Origin: Bradyrhizobium ottawaense | Lineage (GTDB): Bacteria; Pseudomonadota; Alphaproteobacteria; Rhizobiales; Xanthobacteraceae | Assembly (NCBI RefSeq): GCF_002278135.3 | Contig: NZ_CP029425.2 | Span: 1,898,001-1,962,000 of the forward strand | Length of the DNA stretch: 64,000 bases | Direction of reading: 5' to 3' | Made by a program: the position numbers and the translations under genes | The notes under the pieces: model-generated | Told to the model about the DNA's origin: nothing | What the model saw: only the letters and a program-made list of their open reading frames with translations | Database searches by the model: none | In this document: piece after piece, positions 55,779 to 64,000 of the stretch | Layout: every line of letters starts with the position of its first letter | How positions within the stretch are numbered: position 1 is the stretch's first letter

Positions 55779-57239
55779 ATGGCGGATTACGACCTCGCGA
55801 TCATCGGCGGCGGCCTGAACGGTGTCAGCCTCGCGCGCGATGCGGCAGGCCGCGGCTTGCGGGTGATCCTGTTCGAGCAGGGCGATCTCGGCAGCGCGGC
55901 ATCGTCGGCAACACCGCGGCTGATCCACGGCGATCTGTCGGTGCTGGAGCGGCGCGGGTTCCGGCGGGTGCGCCGGGCCCTGGCCGAGCGCCGGACCTGG
56001 CTCCGGATCGCACCGCATCTGGTCCGGCCGATGCGCTTCGTGATCCCCGCGCATTCCGACGAGCGGCCGCCATGGCTGCTGCGTGCCGGCCTGTATGTCT
56101 ATGACGGTCTCACGAACCGGGGCGGCCTGCCGCCCTCGGCCACTCTCGACATCACGCATCATCCGGTCGGCAACGCGCTGAAGCGCCCGTTCGGTACGGC
56201 GTTCGAATATTCGGACTGCGTCGTCGATGACTCTCGCCTGGTGGTGCTGACGGCGCTGGATGCCGCTGAGCATGGGGCGGCGATCCGGACTGGTGCGCGT
56301 TGCGTCCGTGCGGACAGAACCGACATTTGGCGGCTCGCGGTGGTCGATCGCGGCCACCGCCGCACCATCACGGCGCGGGCACTGGCCAACGCCACCGGCG
56401 GCTGGACGCCAATGGTTGCTGAGACCGTGCTGCGGCAGCCGCAGCCCGCGATGGCGGCCACGCAGATGAGCCAGATCATCGTGCCCAGGCTGTTCGATTC
56501 CGAGAACGTCTACGTCTTTCAGAACAATGATGGACGGCTGATCTTCGCCCGCCCGTTCGAGGGCCACTTCACGCTGATCGGCACGGTCACGCACGCCTTC
56601 ACCGGCGATCCCGCAATTGTGGCGATGCCGGGGGCCGACGTCGGCTATCTCTGCGAAGCGGCGAGCCGCTATTTTCGTCAGCGCGTCGCCCCGACCGACG
56701 TGGTCCGGACAGTCTCCGGCGTCAACCTGGCGCTGGCGTCCCTGCGCGGCCGCGACGGCACGATGCTGTTCCATGCGCGCCGGCGCAAGGCGCCGCTGCT
56801 CACCATGTTCGGCGGCGACGTCACCACCTCGCGCCTGCGCGCGGAGTGGGCGGTGACGAAGCTGACGCCGTTCTATCCGATGTCGCCGCCCTGGACTGCC
56901 GGCGCCGCGCTGCCCGGCGGAGATTTTGCCTGGGAGCGTTTCGACACCGAAGTCGACCTTGCGCGCGACCGCTGGCGCTTTCTGTCGGAGCCAGAGGCCC
57001 AGCGTCTGGTCGGGGCTTATGGGACGCGGTTGTCCGCAGTTCTCGGTGACGCCAGGAGCCGCGACGATCTCGGCCCGGGCTTCGGTCCCGAACTGACCGG
57101 CGCCGAGGTCCGCTACCTGATGGCTCGCGAATGGGCCCGCTTCCCCGAGGACGTCCTGTGGCGCCGCTCCCAGCTGGGCCTGACCATGCCTGCGGCGGAT
57201 CGCGACGCGCTGGCGTCGTTCATGGCGAATGTGATGTGA
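55779..57239 (+). CDS. glpD: Glycerol-3-phosphate dehydrogenase (FAD)
   Basis: A 486-residue membrane-associated flavoenzyme oxidising sn-glycerol-3-phosphate to dihydroxyacetone phosphate. FAD motif at the N-terminus (LAIIGGGLNGVSLARDAAGRG), family signatures SSATPRLIHGDLSVLE and, later, RPFEGHFTLIGT and MFGGDVTTSRLRAEWAV; a C-terminal accessory domain with the helical cap (GAEVRYLMAREWARFPEDVLWRRS). ATG 55779 is preferred over the frame extension to 55758. Apparently alone; the ABC transporter genes downstream may or may not be related. Confidence 0.93.
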   Translation: MADYDLAIIGGGLNGVSLARDAAGRGLRVILFEQGDLGSAASSATPRLIHGDLSVLERRGFRRVRRALAERRTWLRIAPHLVRPMRFVIPAHSDERPPWLLRAGLYVYDGLTNRGGLPPSATLDITHHPVGNALKRPFGTAFEYSDCVVDDSRLVVLTALDAAEHGAAIRTGARCVRADRTDIWRLAVVDRGHRRTITARALANATGGWTPMVAETVLRQPQPAMAATQMSQIIVPRLFDSENVYVFQNNDGRLIFARPFEGHFTLIGTVTHAFTGDPAIVAMPGADVGYLCEAASRYFRQRVAPTDVVRTVSGVNLALASLRGRDGTMLFHARRRKAPLLTMFGGDVTTSRLRAEWAVTKLTPFYPMSPPWTAGAALPGGDFAWERFDTEVDLARDRWRFLSEPEAQRLVGAYGTRLSAVLGDARSRDDLGPGFGPELTGAEVRYLMAREWARFPEDVLWRRSQLGLTMPAADRDALASFMANVM

Positions 57240-57313
57240 ACGATCTCTCCCGGCACGGTTGAGCTAGGGACGATCGGCGGCTAGCGTGCGGCGGAATCGG
57301 GGTTGGCAGGATC

Positions 57314-58486
57314 ATGACGGACGAGTTGCCCAGAACAGGCGCCGCGGCTGATGCGGCCGGCGGAGATGCGCTTCCTGCGGCGGGCCAGCCGCTGCTGCGC
57401 ATCGAGGGCGTCGCCAAAACCTTTGGCACCTTCCGCGCCGTGGATGGCGTCTCGCTGGACATCAAGGCTGGCGAATTCTTCGCGCTGCTCGGCCCGAGCG
57501 GCTGCGGCAAGACCACGCTGCTGCGCATGCTCGCCGGCTTCGAGGCGCCGGACGAGGGGCGCATCCTGCTCGGGGACAAGGACATCGCGCAGGCGCTGCC
57601 GCATGAGCGCCCGATCAACATGATGTTCCAGAATTACGCGTTGTTTCCGCATCTGTCGGTGCGCGACAACATCGCCTTCGGCTTGAAGCGCGCCGGCATG
57701 GCACGCGCCGACATCGCCGGCCGTGTGGCCGAGATGGTCGCCCTGGTGAAGCTCGAAGGGCTCGAGAAGCGCAAGCCGGATCAGCTCTCCGGCGGCCAGC
57801 GCCAGCGCGTCGCGCTTGCCCGCGCACTGGCGCGCCGCCCGCAACTGCTGCTGCTCGACGAGCCGCTCGCGGCGCTCGACAAGAAGCTGCGCGAGAATAC
57901 GCAAGGCGAGCTGATGGAGCTGCAGCGCCGGCTCGGCATGACCTTCATCGTCGTCACCCACGACCAGGAGGAAGCCATGACGATGGCGAGCCGGATCGGA
58001 GTGATGAACACCGGCAGGCTTGCTCAGGTCGCGAGCCCCCGCGAGCTCTATGAAGCTCCGCGCTCGCGCTGGATCGCGGAGTTCGTCGGCGACGTCAATG
58101 TGTTCGACGGCGAGACCAGATTGCGCGACGGTCATCGTCTGGTCATTGGTACGCGTGATGCGGGTACGCTGGTGGTGGCCGAGCCGCGCGAACCGGTCGG
58201 CGCGGGAAGATTCTCGATCGCGATTCGTCCCGAGAAGATCAAGTTGTCGCGCCGCGCCCCGGTCAGCGAAGCCGGTCGTGAAACCACGATCAACAGCCTG
58301 GACGGCGTGATCGCGGACATCTGCTATCTCGGCGGCACCACCACCTATAAAGTGAAGCTCGATACCGGCGGAATCGTACGGGCCTCCGTCGCCAACAGCG
58401 CGCGTCTGGACGTCGACGCCTATAGCGTGGGCCAGCAAATCGTCGCCTGGTTCACGCCCGATGATTGCGTGGTGCTGCCGTCATGA
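57314..58486 (+). CDS. potG: Polyamine-type ABC transporter ATPase (PotG/PotA-like)
   Basis: A 390-residue ATPase. Walker A GPSGCGKT at 60-67, Q-loop in FQNYALFPH, signature LSGGQ at 158-162, Walker B LLLLDEPLAALD, H-loop THDQEEA, and a C-terminal TOBE domain (FSIAIRPEKIKLS). An N-terminal tail of about 25 Ala-rich residues precedes the usual start, typical of PotG. First gene of a three-gene block coupled by ATGA. Confidence 0.93.
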   Translation: MTDELPRTGAAADAAGGDALPAAGQPLLRIEGVAKTFGTFRAVDGVSLDIKAGEFFALLGPSGCGKTTLLRMLAGFEAPDEGRILLGDKDIAQALPHERPINMMFQNYALFPHLSVRDNIAFGLKRAGMARADIAGRVAEMVALVKLEGLEKRKPDQLSGGQRQRVALARALARRPQLLLLDEPLAALDKKLRENTQGELMELQRRLGMTFIVVTHDQEEAMTMASRIGVMNTGRLAQVASPRELYEAPRSRWIAEFVGDVNVFDGETRLRDGHRLVIGTRDAGTLVVAEPREPVGAGRFSIAIRPEKIKLSRRAPVSEAGRETTINSLDGVIADICYLGGTTTYKVKLDTGGIVRASVANSARLDVDAYSVGQQIVAWFTPDDCVVLPS

Positions 58487-59397
58487 GCTCCCGCCGTATC
58501 TTCGCGCGTCCGGCGCGCTTTGCCGCGATCGCCCCCTATGTCTGGATGGTGCTGTTCTTCCTGGTGCCGTTCGCGTTCGTGCTCAAGATCAGCCTGTCGC
58601 TGACGGCGATCGCGCAGCCGCCTTACGAGCCGGTGTTCGACCTGATGGCGGGGTGGGACGCGCTCAAGGCGGCCTTTGCCGCACTGTCGATCGACAATTT
58701 CAAGCTGCTCGTCTCCGACGACATCTATGTGTTCGCCTATGTGCGCAGCCTCACCGTCGCTGTGACCGCGACTGCGCTGCTGCTGCTGATCGGCTATCCC
58801 ATCGCCTACGGCATGGCGCGACTGCCGAAGAGCTGGCAGGCGGTGGCGATGGTGCTGGTGATCGTGCCGTTCTGGACCTCGTTCCTGATCCGCATCTATG
58901 CCTGGATCAACATCCTCCAGCACGACGGGCTGCTGAACCAGATCCTGCTGGCGCTACACCTGGTCAGCCAGCCCCTGGTCTGGCTTTCCACCAACAGCGC
59001 GATGTATATCGGCATCGTCTATTCCTATCTGCCCTTCATGATCCTGCCGCTCTACGCCACGCTCGCCAAGATGGAGCCAGCGCTGGAGGAGGCGGCTGGC
59101 GATCTCGGCGCGCCGCCGTGGCAGGTGTTCTGGCTCGTCACCTTCCCGCTGTCCCTGCCCGGCGTCGGTGCCGGCGTGCTGCTGTGCTTCATTCCCATCG
59201 TCGGCGAATTCGTCATCCCGGACCTTCTGGCCGGCTCCAATTCGCTGATGATCGGCCAGACCCTGTGGCTCGAATTCTTCACCAACAAAGACTGGCCGGT
59301 CGCCTCTGCTGCGGCCATCGTGCTGCTGGTGGTGCTGCTGGTGCCGCTGCTGCTGTATGAGCGGCTCCAGAAGCGGCAGCTGGAACAGGGCCGCTGA
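58483..59397 (+). CDS. potH: Polyamine-type ABC permease (PotH-like)
   Basis: A 304-residue protein with six TM helices and the EAA-type loop (LEEAAGDLGAPPWQVFWLVTFPLSLPG) that binds the ATPase. Its start ATG overlaps the ATPase stop (ATGA). Substrate cannot be read from the permease alone; putrescine/spermidine is inferred from the group as a whole. Confidence 0.92.
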   Translation: MSSRRIFARPARFAAIAPYVWMVLFFLVPFAFVLKISLSLTAIAQPPYEPVFDLMAGWDALKAAFAALSIDNFKLLVSDDIYVFAYVRSLTVAVTATALLLLIGYPIAYGMARLPKSWQAVAMVLVIVPFWTSFLIRIYAWINILQHDGLLNQILLALHLVSQPLVWLSTNSAMYIGIVYSYLPFMILPLYATLAKMEPALEEAAGDLGAPPWQVFWLVTFPLSLPGVGAGVLLCFIPIVGEFVIPDLLAGSNSLMIGQTLWLEFFTNKDWPVASAAAIVLLVVLLVPLLLYERLQKRQLEQGR

Positions 59398-59401
59398 CGC
59401 C

Positions 59402-60214
59402 ATGCGCAAGGTCTCACGCCTGTCCCGTTTCAACGTCGCCTCGCTCGCGCTGGGGCTGGCGTTCCTTTATTTGCCGATCCTCATCCTCGTCATCTATTCC
59501 TTCAACGCCTCAAGGCTGGTGACGGTGTGGGGCGGCTGGTCGCTGCGCTGGTATCACGAGTTCTTCAACGACCGCGCCATGATCGAGGCGGCCTGGATGA
59601 GTTTTCGCGTCGCGGTCTCCTCCGCGACCATCGCCACGCTGCTCGGCACGCTCGCCGCGGTCGCATTGTCGCGCGGCGAGCGCTTCCGCGGCCGCACGCT
59701 GTTCTCCGGCATGCTCTACGCCCCGCTGGTGATGCCCGAGGTGATCACGGGCTTGTCGCTGCTGTTGTTGTTCGTCGCGCTGAACGCCGAGCGCGGCTTC
59801 TGGACGGTGACGATCGCGCATACCACGCTGACGATGTGTTTCGTCGCCGTGGTCGTGCAGTCCCGCCTCGGCTCGCTCGACCGTTCGCTGGAGGAGGCGG
59901 CGATGGACCTTGGCTGCGACCCGGTCCGCGCCTTTCTTTCGATGACGCTGCCGTTGATCGCCCCCGCGATCGTCGCAGGCTGGATGCTGGCCTTCACGCT
60001 GTCGCTGGACGATCTCGTGATCGCGAGCTTCACGACCGGGCCGGGGTCGGCGACCTTGCCGATCCGGATCTATTCCGAGGTGCGGCTGGGCGTGAAGCCG
60101 GAGATCAACGCGATCTGCACGCTGGTGATCGCCCTGATCGCGGTGGTCATCGTGATCGCCTCGCTCGCTTCGAAACTGTCGAGCTCGCAGGGCGAGAGCG
60201 CGGCGCCGCTGTAG
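59402..60214 (+). CDS. potI: Polyamine-type ABC permease (PotI-like)
   Basis: A 270-residue permease with five to six TM helices and the loop LEEAAMDLGCDPVRAFLSMTLPLIAPA. It begins 4 bases after the potH stop. Its 3' end overlaps a convergent membrane-protein gene by 68 bases. No periplasmic binding protein gene follows, so PotF must be elsewhere. Confidence 0.92.
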   Translation: MRKVSRLSRFNVASLALGLAFLYLPILILVIYSFNASRLVTVWGGWSLRWYHEFFNDRAMIEAAWMSFRVAVSSATIATLLGTLAAVALSRGERFRGRTLFSGMLYAPLVMPEVITGLSLLLLFVALNAERGFWTVTIAHTTLTMCFVAVVVQSRLGSLDRSLEEAAMDLGCDPVRAFLSMTLPLIAPAIVAGWMLAFTLSLDDLVIASFTTGPGSATLPIRIYSEVRLGVKPEINAICTLVIALIAVVIVIASLASKLSSSQGESAAPL

Positions 60215-61139
60215 CCGTTCGTGCAGCGTGCCATCCTCGCGCCGCGCCCTGCACCGCCGCCCCGAGTTGCCGCAGCGCCAGGGCGTCGAGCGGAAATTCC
60301 AGCAGGATATGGATCAGGCTCAGCGCCAGCAGGAAGGTGAAACCGAACGCGTAGTCGTAGAAGTAGAGCGCGGTGGAGGCTGCGCTGGCGGCGGCCATCG
60401 CCGCCAGCCGCGCCTTCGGGACTGCGGTCCAGCGGATGACGTCGGCTTTGATGAACCAGTTGAGGTAATGATAGGTATAGACGAAGGCGAGCAGGCTCGT
60501 CAGCCTCGTGTCGAGGACGAGACCGGGTACGCCGAACAGCCGGCTGAGCGCCGGGCCGACATTGCCGAAATAATCCTGTCCAACCCGGGCAAAGCTTGCG
60601 ATCCGGACTTCGGCGGTTGGCGGCAGCAGCAGGATCGTAGCAATCGCGACGAGGTAGACAGCCACCAGCGCAGCCTGGACGCGGCTGCCGGATCGGTGCG
60701 CGCCGAGCACCATGAAGATCAGCGTGAACAGCGAGACGTGGACCAGGGTCGGAATCAGGATGCCGATGACCGCGAGCGAAGACCCGCTCGAATACATGAT
60801 CGCGGACAGGGCGAGTGCCGTCATGAACAGCAGCATGCTCTCGATCGCCGAGGTGGTGGCCGCGAGCATGGCGCAGACGATCAGCGCGCCCCACATCGCA
60901 AAGCCGAACCAGGAGGCGTTGTCGATCAGGGCCGCGACCACGGCGATGATTGCGAGGGCTGCCGCAATCCCGCGATGTGGCAGGTAGTAGCTGCGGTCGT
61001 GCAGCCACGAAATCTCGGTGAAGTAGTGCGCCGGGCCGAGCACGACATAAGCCAGCAGGAGCAGTTCGAACGGCATCAGATAGGCCGCCGCGAGCGCCAG
61101 CAGCATCAGGCCGAGATGGATCGCGTCGTTGCTGCGCAT
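60147..61139 (-). CDS. Polytopic membrane protein of unknown function
   Basis: A 330-residue protein with eight or nine TM helices (first AIHLGLMLLALAAAYLM), a conserved-looking GPAHYFTEISWLHDRSYYLPH early, and TYHYLNWFIKADVIRW late, each with His and acidic residues facing the membrane, reminiscent of metal-dependent integral membrane enzymes, but I cannot assign a family. The last 50 residues are basic and Ala/Ser-rich and are encoded partly within the overlap with potI; they may be dispensable. Start at ATG 61139. Confidence 0.7.
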   Translation of the reverse strand: MRSNDAIHLGLMLLALAAAYLMPFELLLLAYVVLGPAHYFTEISWLHDRSYYLPHRGIAAALAIIAVVAALIDNASWFGFAMWGALIVCAMLAATTSAIESMLLFMTALALSAIMYSSGSSLAVIGILIPTLVHVSLFTLIFMVLGAHRSGSRVQAALVAVYLVAIATILLLPPTAEVRIASFARVGQDYFGNVGPALSRLFGVPGLVLDTRLTSLLAFVYTYHYLNWFIKADVIRWTAVPKARLAAMAAASAASTALYFYDYAFGFTFLLALSLIHILLEFPLDALALRQLGAAVQGAARGWHAARTATAAPRSRPASSTVSKRARRSR

Positions 61140-61252
61140 GATGCCGTGCCCTGCATTGGGGCACGGAGGTTAGAGCAGGCGTGGACAACCCGCAATTGTC
61201 CACGTTGTCGCTCGAACGTCCTGCTTGCGGCGACCCGTTGCGTCCTGTCGCG

Positions 61253-62104
61253 TCAGGACTTCACCGCACCTGCCGTGAGCCCGCCCACCATGTAGCGGCG
61301 GAAGGCATAGTAGATCGCGGCCGGCGGCAGTGCGTAGATGAAGCCGGTCGTCATCAACAGCTCCCAAGGCGAGTCGTCGGCGGCGAGGAAGTTGCCGAGC
61401 GCGACGGGGAGGGTGATCTCGCGGTCGTTCGAGAGCAGCAGGAACGCGTAGAGATATTCGTTCCAGGCCAGCAGCACCGCATAAGTGCCGATCGCGACCA
61501 GCGAGGGCATCATCAGCGGCAGGTAGACCAGACGGAAGATCTGGAGGGTCGTCGCACCGTCCATCACGGCGGCTTCGTCCAATTCGACGGGCAGCTTGTC
61601 GGAGGCCTGCTTGAGCACCCAGATCGCGTAAGGGCTGGCGATGGTCACCATCGCCAGGATCAGCGACCAGTGATTGTTGAGCAGGCCGTAATTGCCCATG
61701 GTGCGGTACATCGGCACGGCAAGGAACGCCGCCGGGATGAAATAGGTGAACAGCGCGAGATTCATCACGACCCGCCCGCCGGGCACCTTCAGCCGCGAGA
61801 TCGAGAATGCCGCGGCGGTGGCGATGAACAGCGTCAGCACGCCGACGGATGCCGCGATCACCAGCGAGTTCCAGAACTGTATGTAGAAGTCGCGCAGGAA
61901 GTAGTGCTGTTGCTTGAACACGATTTCGAAGTTGTGCAGCGTCGGATGGTCCGGCCACAGCTTGCCGGAGAATGCGTCCTCCTTCGGCGAGATCGCGAAC
62001 AGGAACATGTGGTAGATCGGAATCATCGTCCAGAGGAAGACGGGAATGCCGATCAGCAGCAACCGCGCTTCGGTTGCGACTTCGCGCAGGGTGGGGAGCT
62101 TCAT
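61253..62104 (-). CDS. Sugar ABC permease (MalG-like)
   Basis: A 283-residue inner-membrane protein with six TM helices and the EAA loop ELDEAAVMDGATTLQIFRLVYLPLMMPSL. Carbohydrate uptake type 1 family. ATG 62104 overlaps the upstream permease's stop (ATGA). The frame is open beyond 62104, but that is a shadow. Third in the order binding protein, permease, permease. Confidence 0.93.
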   Translation of the reverse strand: MKLPTLREVATEARLLLIGIPVFLWTMIPIYHMFLFAISPKEDAFSGKLWPDHPTLHNFEIVFKQQHYFLRDFYIQFWNSLVIAASVGVLTLFIATAAAFSISRLKVPGGRVVMNLALFTYFIPAAFLAVPMYRTMGNYGLLNNHWSLILAMVTIASPYAIWVLKQASDKLPVELDEAAVMDGATTLQIFRLVYLPLMMPSLVAIGTYAVLLAWNEYLYAFLLLSNDREITLPVALGNFLAADDSPWELLMTTGFIYALPPAAIYYAFRRYMVGGLTAGAVKS

Positions 62105-62973
62105 CGCGACAACCGTTTCATCATGAAGTACACGAGCGGCAGGACGAACGGCATTGCGCAGACGATCGATGCCATGGCCAGGCTGAGCTGGTCGAGCCGG
62201 AGATAGCGGATGCCGAGGGTCGACAGCACATGCGTGAGGTCGGCCGGGCCACCGCCGGTGAGCAGATAGACGCTGTTGAAGTCGCCGAGCGTCCAGATCA
62301 TCGAGAGCAGCGTGCAGGTGACGTAGAGCGTCTGCATCGACGGCCAGGTGATGTAGCGGAATTTCTGCCACCAGCTCGCACCGTCGACCTCGGCGGCCTC
62401 GAACAGATCGTGCGAGATCGCAAGGCGGCCGGTGATCAGGATCAGCGTCCAGAACGGCAGCGACTTCCAGATGTGCACCGCGATCGCCATGCTGAGCGCC
62501 ACGGTGGGGTCGTTGAGCCAGTTCGGGCCGTCATCGCCGGTCAGGGAGAAGATGAGGTGATTGACCATGCCCCATTCGGGATTGAGCATGAACCGAACCG
62601 ACAGGATGGTCGGGATCGACGGCACCGCCCAGGGCAGGATGAAGATCACCGAGAGCCATTTGATCCAGGGGCGCTGCACCGCGAAGAAGCCGGACAGGAA
62701 CAGCGCGATCAGCATCTTGATGTTGATGCCGATGACCAGGAAGATCAGCGTGTTAACCGCGGCGCGCGCGAAGATCGGATCGTTGTAGAGCGCGACATAA
62801 TTCGACGGGGCCCGCGCCAGCCACAGCCCGTAGCCGACGGGGTAGACCACGAAGGCAAGGAAAACGAGCAGATAGGGCGCAAGCAGCACGATGCCCCAGA
62901 CCTGCGGCGGGGTCAGCCGCGACGACAGGGGCGGGCCGGGGAGTGCCTGATCGCCAGAGAGCGTGATCGCCAT
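62101..62973 (-). CDS. Sugar ABC permease (MalF-like)
   Basis: A 290-residue permease with six TM helices and EAAEVDGASWWQKFRYITWPSMQ as the ATPase-binding loop. ATG 62973 is favoured; the frame extends to 63033 without signal-like character. Between it and the binding-protein gene lie 93 bases. Confidence 0.92.
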   Translation of the reverse strand: MAITLSGDQALPGPPLSSRLTPPQVWGIVLLAPYLLVFLAFVVYPVGYGLWLARAPSNYVALYNDPIFARAAVNTLIFLVIGINIKMLIALFLSGFFAVQRPWIKWLSVIFILPWAVPSIPTILSVRFMLNPEWGMVNHLIFSLTGDDGPNWLNDPTVALSMAIAVHIWKSLPFWTLILITGRLAISHDLFEAAEVDGASWWQKFRYITWPSMQTLYVTCTLLSMIWTLGDFNSVYLLTGGGPADLTHVLSTLGIRYLRLDQLSLAMASIVCAMPFVLPLVYFMMKRLSR

Positions 62974-63066
62974 TCTTTTCGGACTCTTCAAAGAGATGCC
63001 GGCCGCGAAACGCGGCCGGTGTTGTTCTAGCACCTCTCCCCGCGAGGCGGGGAGAGGCAGGATGAT

Positions 63067-64000
63067 TTAACCCGCGACCTGCTTGATGCGGGCGATCAGT
63101 TCGTCGACGGCCTTGTCGACCGGAACCTTCTCGCTGACGACGCGGTTCATCGCCTTCGCCCACACGTTCTCGTTGTTGAGGATCGTGAACTTCCAGTTTT
63201 TGGTGAAGTCGAACGCCGCGGTGCCGCCCTTGAACTGCGTGTAGACGGCCTTGCGGTGCTTGTCAGCCTGCCAGAACGGGCTTTCCTGGCTTTCCTTCGT
63301 CACCGGGAACCAGCGGCCGAGCGCGCCCTCGATGTAGGGGCGGACGTTCTCTTCCTGGAGCAGGAAGCTGATGAACTGCTTGGCCTCTGCCTTGTTCTTG
63401 GCCGCGGTGAAGACCAGTCCGGTCTTGACGTCGGAGCGGTAGCGGATGGTCGAACCATCCGGCGCCTTCGGGAAGGACGCCGTCACGATGTCCTGCTCGT
63501 AGGCCTTCTTGCCGGCTTCGCGCTGTTCGGGCGTGAGCGCCTGGTTCTGGGAGTCCTCGAACCACTTCGCGGCGATCGAGATCGTGAAATTGTGGGTCAT
63601 CACAATGGTCTTGTTGTGGAACGCGACGTTGTTGTCGGGATCCTTCCAGGTCGTGGAGGATGGCGGCGTGCAACCCTTGATGTAGGTGTCGGTGTAATCC
63701 TTCATCGCCTTGATCAGGTTCTCGCGAACCGTGGGATCGTCGACCGTGAGCTTGCCGTCGTCGTCGACCAGCTTGACGTGGTAGGCGTCCATGAAGGTGT
63801 AGAACGACTGGAAGGCGTCGGTGGATTCCACGCCCATCGGCTGGCCGACGGCATAGATGCGCTGGCCGGTGGCCTTGCGGATCCCCGGCTGCACCTTGTC
63901 GCACCAGAACGTCCAGTAGCCCGTCCAGTCGTTCGGGATATCGGCGAGCTTGAAGCCGGACTTCTCCAGCATGTCGTTCCAGATCTGGACGTGCATGCTC
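63067..64000 (-). CDS. Sugar ABC transporter substrate-binding protein, 5' truncated
   Basis: At least 311 residues of the mature part of an extracellular solute-binding protein, family 1 type (WTGYWTFWCDKVQPGIRKATGQRIYAVGQPMG, then NKTIVMTHNFTIS, FLLQEENVRPYIEGALGRWFPVTKES). The true start and signal peptide lie beyond the right edge. It should bind a sugar in the periplasm and deliver it to the two permeases downstream; the ATPase gene is not in the window. Identity of the sugar is unknown. Confidence 0.92.
   Translation of the reverse strand, partial: SMHVQIWNDMLEKSGFKLADIPNDWTGYWTFWCDKVQPGIRKATGQRIYAVGQPMGVESTDAFQSFYTFMDAYHVKLVDDDGKLTVDDPTVRENLIKAMKDYTDTYIKGCTPPSSTTWKDPDNNVAFHNKTIVMTHNFTISIAAKWFEDSQNQALTPEQREAGKKAYEQDIVTASFPKAPDGSTIRYRSDVKTGLVFTAAKNKAEAKQFISFLLQEENVRPYIEGALGRWFPVTKESQESPFWQADKHRKAVYTQFKGGTAAFDFTKNWKFTILNNENVWAKAMNRVVSEKVPVDKAVDELIARIKQVAG

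Overview
The window is GC-rich alphaproteobacterial chromosome, most likely Bradyrhizobium or a close relative in the Nitrobacteraceae. Pointers are the order pal-cpoB-tilS-ftsH, a GapR-type nucleoid protein, the split transhydrogenase pntAA-pntAB-pntB behind a 50-residue aa3-oxidase subunit IV, a short Flp pilin, rpsU with a Gly/Pro/Arg tail, and dispersed palindromic repeats (GCATGATCCGG type and CTAGAGC...GCTCTAG type). The assignment rests on gene content and repeats read by eye, not on a database search.

Layout. 1-7 kb: end of an EAL protein, an N-acyl amino acid synthase-like gene, then pal, cpoB, tilS and ftsH (envelope integrity, tRNA-Ile modification, membrane proteolysis). 7-16 kb: a surface-modification neighbourhood with three paralogous multi-span membrane proteins, a fourth unrelated one, a polyprenyl-type GT2 glycosyltransferase and a methyltransferase, around a lone Flp pilin gene. 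16-29 kb: TetR regulator, pyruvate kinase with an overlapping DUF1036 gene, DUF1244, GapR, DUF1801, two peptidoglycan enzymes (DUF882/M15-like and an L,D-transpeptidase), a sigma54 response regulator, oligoendopeptidase F and an AbrB/Doc toxin-antitoxin pair. 29-40 kb: oxidase subunit IV and transhydrogenase operon, a frameshifted hydrolase, a CitMHS-like antiporter, a frameshifted C-terminal scrap of a ChaA-type antiporter, cupin, TPR lipoprotein, rpsU, aqpZ and purEK.

40.7-49.3 kb: an integrated element bounded by a perfect 19-bp direct repeat. It carries a tyrosine integrase, an AlpA-like regulator, an AEP/D5 primase-helicase, a small-terminase-like protein and several unknown genes. There is no capsid, tail or large terminase. 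This is the gene set of a phage satellite (PICI/P4-like). It also holds a candidate structured small RNA behind a TTGACA promoter and a three-copy 10-bp repeat in its divergent control region. This is the most novel part of the window.

49.4-64 kb: diguanylate cyclase, small conserved proteins including a divergent pair of DUF465/YdcH-like genes, an LhgO-like oxidoreductase, a PAS-GGDEF-EAL protein, glycerol-3-phosphate dehydrogenase, a PotGHI-type ABC transporter without its binding protein, an unknown membrane protein, and a MalFG-type sugar ABC transporter cut by the window end. I found no rRNA, tRNA or CRISPR array.
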